The notes beneath the pieces were generated by a model. That model did not search any database and was not told the DNA's origin. It saw only the letters and a program-made list of their open reading frames with translations. The position numbers and the translations under genes are program-made. This document shows, in pieces, positions 1 to 5,116 of a DNA stretch of 5,116 nt (its first letter is position 1; every line of letters begins with the position of its first letter). Origin of the DNA: Acidobacteriota bacterium. Lineage in GTDB: Bacteria; Acidobacteriota; Terriglobia; Bryobacterales; Bryobacteraceae. Location of the stretch: positions 1 through 5,116 of the forward strand of contig JAJYKC010000260.1 of the NCBI GenBank assembly GCA_021788955.1. The letters run 5' to 3'.

Positions 1-32
1 CCGATCTGAACTGGATAAACTCTAATAAGGCG

Positions 33-125
33 GCGGCTACGCCACTGCTTTAACTGGAGCGGGGTTCCGCCCCCCGCACTACGGGCTACTTTCTTTGTTC
101 GTGCAAAAAAAGTAGCCAAAGAAAT
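33..125 (+). repeat. Hairpin-bearing intergenic repeat, copy A
   Basis: This is the left member of a pair; the reverse complement of 612-704 aligns to it. The first 30 bases (33-62 against 704-675) align without gaps at 21 of 30 positions. They are followed by a shared GGTTCCGC and then by a shared hairpin and an AAAGAAA tail. The hairpin arms here are GGCTACTTT (84-92) and AAAGTAGCC (109-117). They extend inward through one C/A mismatch to TTTG/CAAA around a 6-base loop. Homology with copy B stops right after AAAGAAA. No target-site duplication is visible. From memory, similar GTTAC-TTTTCTTTG palindromes occur scattered between genes in gammaproteobacteria, but I cannot name a registered family. 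Confidence 0.7.
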
Positions 126-148
126 ACGCCCCGGGGATTCCGCGCCCA

Positions 149-182
149 CCTGAAATCGAATCGGGGAGAATTCGATTTCAGG
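149..182. repeat. Perfect 13-bp inverted repeat (hairpin) inside the enclosed segment
   Basis: The arms CCTGAAATCGAAT (149-161) and ATTCGATTTCAGG (170-182) are perfectly complementary and separated by an 8-base loop rich in G. The stem is AT-rich compared with its GC-rich surroundings, so chance is an unlikely explanation. There is no T-run on either side, so it is not a standard Rho-independent terminator. It lies 24 bases inside copy A and has no counterpart next to copy B. Confidence 0.75.
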
Positions 183-407
183 CGCGTGCCCTCGCTGCTC
201 GCGTCCTCGGGGCCGCGCTCACGGCACTTTCCGCTGCGCATCCTGCTCCGCGGGAAAGCCCAGGGTGCATATCCTGTGCGCCCGCTCGAAGCGGCGCTTC
301 TCGCCCCTGTGCCGGTCGCGCGGACTCGCCATCCCTGGCTTCGTGCTGCCTGCGGCAGGCTTTTCCCTGCGGGCACTGCGCTGCTTGGCGGAATCCACAG
401 GGTTTGA
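183..407. other. GC-rich segment without a supported gene
   Basis: Several overlapping frames on both strands are open here, the longest being a 128-codon minus-strand frame over 86-472. None has a good start context, a recognisable domain or natural protein composition. The minus-strand frame reads straight through the hairpins at 84-117 and 149-182 and is rich in Arg, Ser, Ala and Gly, as expected of an open frame caused by high GC. A small hairpin with arms GCCTG/CAGGC at 349-360 is followed by TTTT; it resembles a weak terminator but has no gene to serve. Confidence 0.5.
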
Positions 408-584
408 AGAACAAGGAATGCTGGATATAGCGCGGTCTCGAAACTGTACGGCGTGCCCTTAGACAGCGACACTTTTCAGTATCGCGAAGTCGCAGAGTCA
501 GTTCCGCACCAAGCCTATGTAATTGTCATGGCTGAAAAGCCGACACAGGAAGAAAACCTGTGCAACGTGAAGCACCTGGTTTAG
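408..584 (+). pseudogene. Possible 3' remnant of an unidentified gene
   Basis: An open stretch of 58 codons follows an in-frame stop at 405-407 and ends in TAG at 582-584. It has no ATG near its 5' end; the only ATG is at 528, leaving 18 codons, and a GTG lies at 453. From about Lys-441 on, the translation looks like natural protein: it contains KLYGVPLDSDTFQYRE, then AYVIVMAEKP, then EENLCNVKHLV at the end. Composition is balanced, and local GC is visibly lower than in the segment to its left. This could be the C-terminal end of a gene cut by the neighbouring repeat material. I do not recognise the family. A chance open frame of this length is quite possible. Confidence 0.28.
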
Positions 585-611
585 CCAGATGAGCTAGACG
601 ACGCTCTTGAA

Positions 612-704
612 TGTTTCTTTTGGTTACTTTTCTTTGCGTCAAAGAAAAGTAACCTGCGCTGCGGGAGCGGAACCCCGCTCTCAAAATAGCGGCGGCGCAG
701 CCGC
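612..704 (-). repeat. Hairpin-bearing intergenic repeat, copy B
   Basis: This is the inverted partner of 33-125. It holds a perfect 15-bp palindrome with arms GGTTACTTTTCTTTG (622-636) and CAAAGAAAAGTAACC (640-654) around a CGT loop. A second hairpin has arms GAGCGG (665-670) and CCGCTC (675-680), and a third has GCGGC/GCCGC arms (692-704). At the third pair of the main stem this copy has T624-A652 where copy A has C86-G115, so pairing is kept despite the change. The outer edge is 5 bases from the transporter stop codon. Confidence 0.75.
683..704 (-). terminator. Possible weak terminator of the OPT transporter gene
   Basis: Read on the minus strand just after the stop codon (712-710), a short stem GCGGC-TGC-GCCGC (704-692) is followed three bases later by TATTTT (688-683). 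The stem is short and the T-run is interrupted, so termination may rely on the whole set of hairpins in copy B, or on Rho. The position directly behind the gene is the main support. Confidence 0.35.
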
Positions 705-709
705 ACCCA

Positions 710-2704
710 TCAGTTCTGTGCCAGCCGTTCAATCCAGCGATACAGCACGAAAGTCACCGCCACGAACGCGATCCCGCCGATCCATATGGAAGCGGTTTCG
801 AAACCCGGCCCGACCAGTGCCAGCGGCGAGGCATTGCCGGAGAACGCCACCACCGCCGCGATCACCACGCCCAGCAGGCTTTCGCCGACGATCAGGCCGG
901 AGGCCAGCAGCACGCCAAGTTGTTTGGCGGCTTCCGGTTTCGGCGTGCGGTCGGCGCGGCGGTTGAACCACCAGCCGACGACTGCACCCACCACTACCAT
1001 CAGCGTGGTGGAAGTCGGCAGGTAAATCCCCAAGCCGATCGCGAGCGGCGGCAGTCGCGCCGATTTCGTTGTGCGTTTCAGGATGGCATCGAACACGATA
1101 CTGGCGACACCGATCACCCCACCCATGCCGATCAGCCACCAGTCTATATTGTTCTGGATGACGCCCTGCGCCAGCGCCGAAATCAGGCCGGCCTGCGGCG
1201 CCGGTAGCGCACGCGCCGGGTTGACACCGGGCGCACCCACGAATCCGTAGGCGTGATTGAGCAGATCCAGTACCGGCGGAATGATGAGGGCGCCCGCGAT
1301 CACGCCGATCACCAGCGCCCACTGCTGTTTCGAGGGCGTGGCGTCCACCAGCTGACCGGTCTTGAGGTCCTGCAGGTTGTTGTTGGCGATGGAGGCCACC
1401 GCGAACACGATCGAGGTCACGAACAGTGCGAACGCCACCAGCGCCTTGCCGGTATCGGCGGGCATTAGCGATTTCACGCCCAATACCAGCAGCAGCGCGG
1501 CGATCACCACCACCAGAATGCCGATACCCGATAACGGGCTGTTGGAGGAACCGATGAGGCCGGCCATATAGCCGCAGACCGTGGACACCAGAAATCCCAT
1601 GATGACCACGAACACCACGCCGCCGAGTGTCAGCAGCAGGGCATGAGAACCCAACCCGCTGATGACACTGAAGTGCCACAGTAACCAGGCAACGGGGATC
1701 AGGCACACGAGCGAAACCAGACCGACCATGCCGATCGGTATGTCATGCTCGGTGCGCGGCAGGGTGTCCGCCTGTCCGGCCTTGCGCACCCGCGAGGCGG
1801 CCATGGCGCCGGAGAGCCCGCCGATGACGGGCTTGACCAGCGTGCCCAGTGTCCAGATGGCGGCCACACCGATGGCGCCGGCGCCGACGAAGCGCACGTA
1901 ATGACTCCATGCGCCCTGGGCCAGATCCGCGGCCGCGCCTGCGGCCGGATGCAGCAACGTGAAATGCGGCACCGCCCAGCCCCAGCCGATCAGCGCACCC
2001 ACCAGCATGGCGATGCCCACCGAAAGCCCGACCAGGTGGCCAATGGCGAACAACGCGAACGACAGGCTGAAGTCGAAGCCGCTGGCCGCGCCCTTGTTGC
2101 CGAAGTGGAAATACTGCGCCACGTCGCTGGCGAAGATCTTGGTCTGCACGATCACATAGAACACCGCCGAGACGATCGAGCCCATCACCACGGCCTTCAA
2201 TCCGGTGCCGCCCGCTTCGACGGAATCAGCGGCCTCCGCCGAGGCCGGGTTTGAACCGACTTTTAGGACTTCGGCGCAGGCCACGCCTTCGGGATACGGC
2301 AGATCGGAATCGGTCACCAGCGCACGCCGCAGGGGAATGGTGTACATGACGCCGAGGATGCCGCCGGCGGCGCAGATGCCGAACGACATCCAGAACGGAA
2401 AGCCGGTCCACCAGCCGACGATGATGAGCCCCGGCAGCACGAAGATGATCGAGGACAGGGTGCCAGCCGCCGAAGCCACCGTCTGCACGATGTTGTTCTC
2501 CTGCATGGTCGCGCCGGGGAAGCCGCGCAGGATCGCCATGGAGATCACTGCGGCCGGAATCGAGGTGGAGAAGGTCAGACCGGCCTTGAGGCCGAAATAC
2601 ACGTTCGCTGCCGTGAAGATCACCGTGATAATGACGCCGATGAGCAGGCCGCGGATAGTCATTTCACTGAGCGACGTAACACCAGTTTGCGGTTGGACTC
2701 TCAT
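710..2704 (-). CDS. OPT-family oligopeptide transporter
   Basis: A 664-residue polytopic inner-membrane protein of the OPT (oligopeptide transporter) family, bacterial branch. Members are proton-coupled importers of oligopeptides or, in the plant YSL branch, metal-chelate complexes; the substrate here cannot be read from sequence. About 14-16 hydrophobic helices are visible, beginning at residues 17-38 and 42-60 and ending at 638-657. Signature stretches are DLPYPEGVACAEVLKVG (134-150), GLIGSSNSPLSG (382-393), NLQDLKTG (443-450), LAIGLGIYLP (554-563) and GVLLASGLIVGESL (597-610). Length is normal for the family, and no frameshift is seen. ATG at 2704 is favoured by a GGGGAG Shine-Dalgarno 8 bases upstream. 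A second ATG at residue 15 (2662) would shorten the cytoplasmic N-terminus but keep helix 1. The gene is divergent from aacS and appears monocistronic. Family assignment is firm; substrate is unknown. Confidence 0.95.
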   Translation of the reverse strand: MRVQPQTGVTSLSEMTIRGLLIGVIITVIFTAANVYFGLKAGLTFSTSIPAAVISMAILRGFPGATMQENNIVQTVASAAGTLSSIIFVLPGLIIVGWWTGFPFWMSFGICAAGGILGVMYTIPLRRALVTDSDLPYPEGVACAEVLKVGSNPASAEAADSVEAGGTGLKAVVMGSIVSAVFYVIVQTKIFASDVAQYFHFGNKGAASGFDFSLSFALFAIGHLVGLSVGIAMLVGALIGWGWAVPHFTLLHPAAGAAADLAQGAWSHYVRFVGAGAIGVAAIWTLGTLVKPVIGGLSGAMAASRVRKAGQADTLPRTEHDIPIGMVGLVSLVCLIPVAWLLWHFSVISGLGSHALLLTLGGVVFVVIMGFLVSTVCGYMAGLIGSSNSPLSGIGILVVVIAALLLVLGVKSLMPADTGKALVAFALFVTSIVFAVASIANNNLQDLKTGQLVDATPSKQQWALVIGVIAGALIIPPVLDLLNHAYGFVGAPGVNPARALPAPQAGLISALAQGVIQNNIDWWLIGMGGVIGVASIVFDAILKRTTKSARLPPLAIGLGIYLPTSTTLMVVVGAVVGWWFNRRADRTPKPEAAKQLGVLLASGLIVGESLLGVVIAAVVAFSGNASPLALVGPGFETASIWIGGIAFVAVTFVLYRWIERLAQN

Positions 2705-2712
2705 CCGAGATT

Positions 2713-2718
2713 CTCCCC
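2713..2718 (-). promoter_or_regulatory. Ribosome binding site of the OPT gene
   Basis: On the minus strand GGGGAG (2718-2713) lies 8 bases before the ATG at 2704. This supports that start over the downstream ATG at 2662. I saw no convincing -35/-10 pair for this gene in the 267-base intergenic region. The best -10-like string is GATAAG near 2797-2802 on the minus strand, with no acceptable -35. Confidence 0.65.
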
Positions 2719-2764
2719 ATTGCCGGAATGCCGTCTTCCCGCCCGCTGGACGGAACCCACCCCC

Positions 2765-2779
2765 CGGCGGTTACCGCCG
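2765..2779. promoter_or_regulatory. Perfect inverted repeat in the divergent region, possible operator
   Basis: CGGCGG (2765-2770) and CCGCCG (2774-2779) surround TTA. The repeat is 61 bases upstream of the OPT start and could be a regulator site or a leader hairpin for that gene. The arms are all G/C, and short G/C palindromes arise often by chance in such DNA. Confidence 0.3.
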
Positions 2780-2874
2780 CGATTGGCGTGCACGATACCT
2801 TATCCGCCCCCGGGGTGTCTCGTTCCGCGCGGCTTGAAGTCGGACCCAGAATTGCCGGACACCGCACCGCTGGT

Positions 2875-2897
2875 ATGCGGCCGGACGGCAGCCGCAT
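2875..2897. promoter_or_regulatory. 7-bp inverted repeat upstream of the aacS promoter, possible operator
   Basis: ATGCGGC (2875-2881) and GCCGCAT (2891-2897) are perfect complements separated by 9 bases. The dyad lies just upstream of the predicted -35 of aacS, where an activator would bind. Its core GCGGC/GCCGC is repeated in the next dyad (2907-2921). Confidence 0.35.
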
Positions 2898-2906
2898 CGC
2901 GTACCT

Positions 2907-2921
2907 GCGGCTGAAAGCCGC
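2907..2921. promoter_or_regulatory. 6-bp inverted repeat overlapping the aacS -35, possible operator
   Basis: GCGGCT (2907-2912) and AGCCGC (2916-2921) flank GAA and overlap the predicted -35 hexamer. A direct repeat ACCTGCG (2903-2909 and 2927-2933) brackets the dyad; its second copy runs into the first base of the -10. A repressor bound here would block the promoter. The regulator is not in the window. Confidence 0.35.
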
Positions 2922-2938
2922 GCAAAACCTGCGATAAT
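2911..2938 (+). promoter_or_regulatory. Predicted sigma-70-type promoter of aacS
   Basis: The -10 GATAAT (2933-2938) matches five of six consensus bases and is preceded by TGC (2930-2932), the extended -10 motif. The -35 CTGAAA (2911-2916) matches four of six, with a 16-base spacer. Transcription would begin near 2945, giving a leader of about 27 bases. That leader (GATGTCCCCAGACCCCC part) has no purine-rich Shine-Dalgarno, which is unusual next to the clear one of the OPT gene. Confidence 0.55.
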
Positions 2939-2971
2939 TCGCACTGGCACTGATGTCCCCAGACCCCCTTC

Positions 2972-4924
<1,953 letters not shown>

Positions 4925-4963
4925 AAACGAATAAACATGCCCAACAGGATAACCGTGCGGACT

Positions 4964-4984
4964 CTCCCTCCACTTTTGTGGGAG
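4964..4984 (+). other. Weak hairpin downstream of aacS
   Basis: CTCCC (4964-4968) can pair with GGGAG (4980-4984), or CCAC (4970-4973) with GTGG (4978-4981) around TTTT. It lies 40 bases after the aacS stop and has no T-run behind it, so it is a poor terminator. The right part (TTTTGTGGGAG) resembles the head of REP-type elements common in gammaproteobacteria, but the usual second palindrome is missing. Confidence 0.3.
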
Positions 4985-4993
4985 TGGTCATCC

Positions 4994-5027
4994 GATGTAC
5001 GGGGAAGTACGCTGTACCTGGATGTAC
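4994..5027. repeat. Cluster of four GTAC sites with duplicated GATGTAC
   Basis: GTAC occurs at 4997, 5007, 5014 and 5024, with gaps of 6, 3 and 6 bases, so the arrangement is mirror-symmetric. GATGTAC is an exact direct repeat at 4994-5000 and 5021-5027. The bases between the sites are not complementary, so it is not one long palindrome. No function can be assigned. Confidence 0.4.
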
Positions 5028-5028
5028 G

Positions 5029-5116
5029 AGTGCCGCGAACGCAGGAGACATGTGAGCGACCAAGTGCTGCGCGACCCTTGGAAATCCCCGAAGGGGGAGC
5101 AGACATGGATGCCGTA
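5029..5116 (+). repeat. Degenerate tandem modules, running off the window end
   Basis: AGTGCCGCG (5029-5037) recurs as AGTGCTGCG (5063-5071), and AGACATG (5046-5052) recurs exactly at 5101-5107, each time behind a GGAG-containing stretch. A small stem TCCCC/GGGGA (5085-5089/5094-5098) lies in the second unit. The pattern resembles ATGGATG-type intergenic repeats I recall from proteobacterial genomes. The alternative is a gene start: ATG at 5105 has GGGGGAG (5093-5099) 5 bases before it and reads Met-Asp-Ala-Val to the edge. The first copy has the same layout but its ATG is followed at once by TGA, which favours the repeat reading. Confidence 0.4.

Noticed and set aside
348..364. Hairpin GCCTGC/GCAGGC followed by TTTT as a terminator
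   Set aside because: The stem is short, the T-run is only four bases, and no gene ends just upstream of it.
86..472. 128-residue open frame on the minus strand as a gene
   Set aside because: It runs through two strong hairpins and repeat copy A, has low-complexity Arg/Ser/Ala/Gly-rich composition, no Shine-Dalgarno that I could see, and competes with equally open frames on the other strand.
544..562. CACAGG/CCTGTG hairpin
   Set aside because: Six base pairs with an A-rich loop inside a coding-looking frame; likely chance and no tail to suggest a terminator.
729..1706. 325-residue minus-strand open frame
   Set aside because: It is an out-of-frame shadow of the OPT transporter gene; the translation is Arg/Gly-rich and has no membrane or domain pattern.
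2205..2837. 210-residue plus-strand open frame
   Set aside because: It is antisense to the 5' half of the transporter gene and its upstream region, with Pro/Arg/Met-rich unnatural sequence and no recognisable motif.

Overview
The window is GC-rich (about 60% by eye). It carries two full-length, ordinary-looking bacterial genes arranged head to head and flanked by repeat-rich intergenic DNA. Codon use in both genes is strongly G/C at third positions. The gene types, and the pair of hairpin repeats on the left, fit a free-living proteobacterium. A gammaproteobacterium of the Xanthomonadales/Chromatiales kind is my best guess from memory of similar intergenic repeats. Nothing here fixes genus or species.

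Layout. Positions 1-709 hold no convincing intact gene. Two related ~93-bp hairpin repeats (33-125 and 612-704) lie in opposite orientation and enclose about 490 bases. The enclosed stretch has a GC-rich part with a perfect 13-bp hairpin (149-182). It then has a lower-GC part with a coding-looking remnant without a start (408-584). Positions 710-2704 (minus strand) encode an OPT-family membrane transporter that ends 5 bases from the right-hand repeat. Positions 2705-2971 form a divergent intergenic region with several inverted repeats and a good extended -10 promoter for the next gene. Positions 2972-4924 (plus strand) encode acetoacetyl-CoA synthetase. Positions 4925-5116 are non-coding, with a weak hairpin, a cluster of four GTAC sites and degenerate repeat modules running off the window end.

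How the genes may work together. The transporter is expected to bring oligopeptides or peptide-like metal chelates across the inner membrane. AacS activates acetoacetate to acetoacetyl-CoA, which thiolase can split to acetyl-CoA or which can enter polyhydroxybutyrate metabolism. A shared intergenic region makes co-regulation possible. A link through leucine catabolism, which yields acetoacetate, is reasonable but is inference only.

I found no new multi-gene system. The most interesting item is the inverted repeat pair. Its main hairpin carries a compensatory base-pair change between copies, which suggests the folded structure is maintained.
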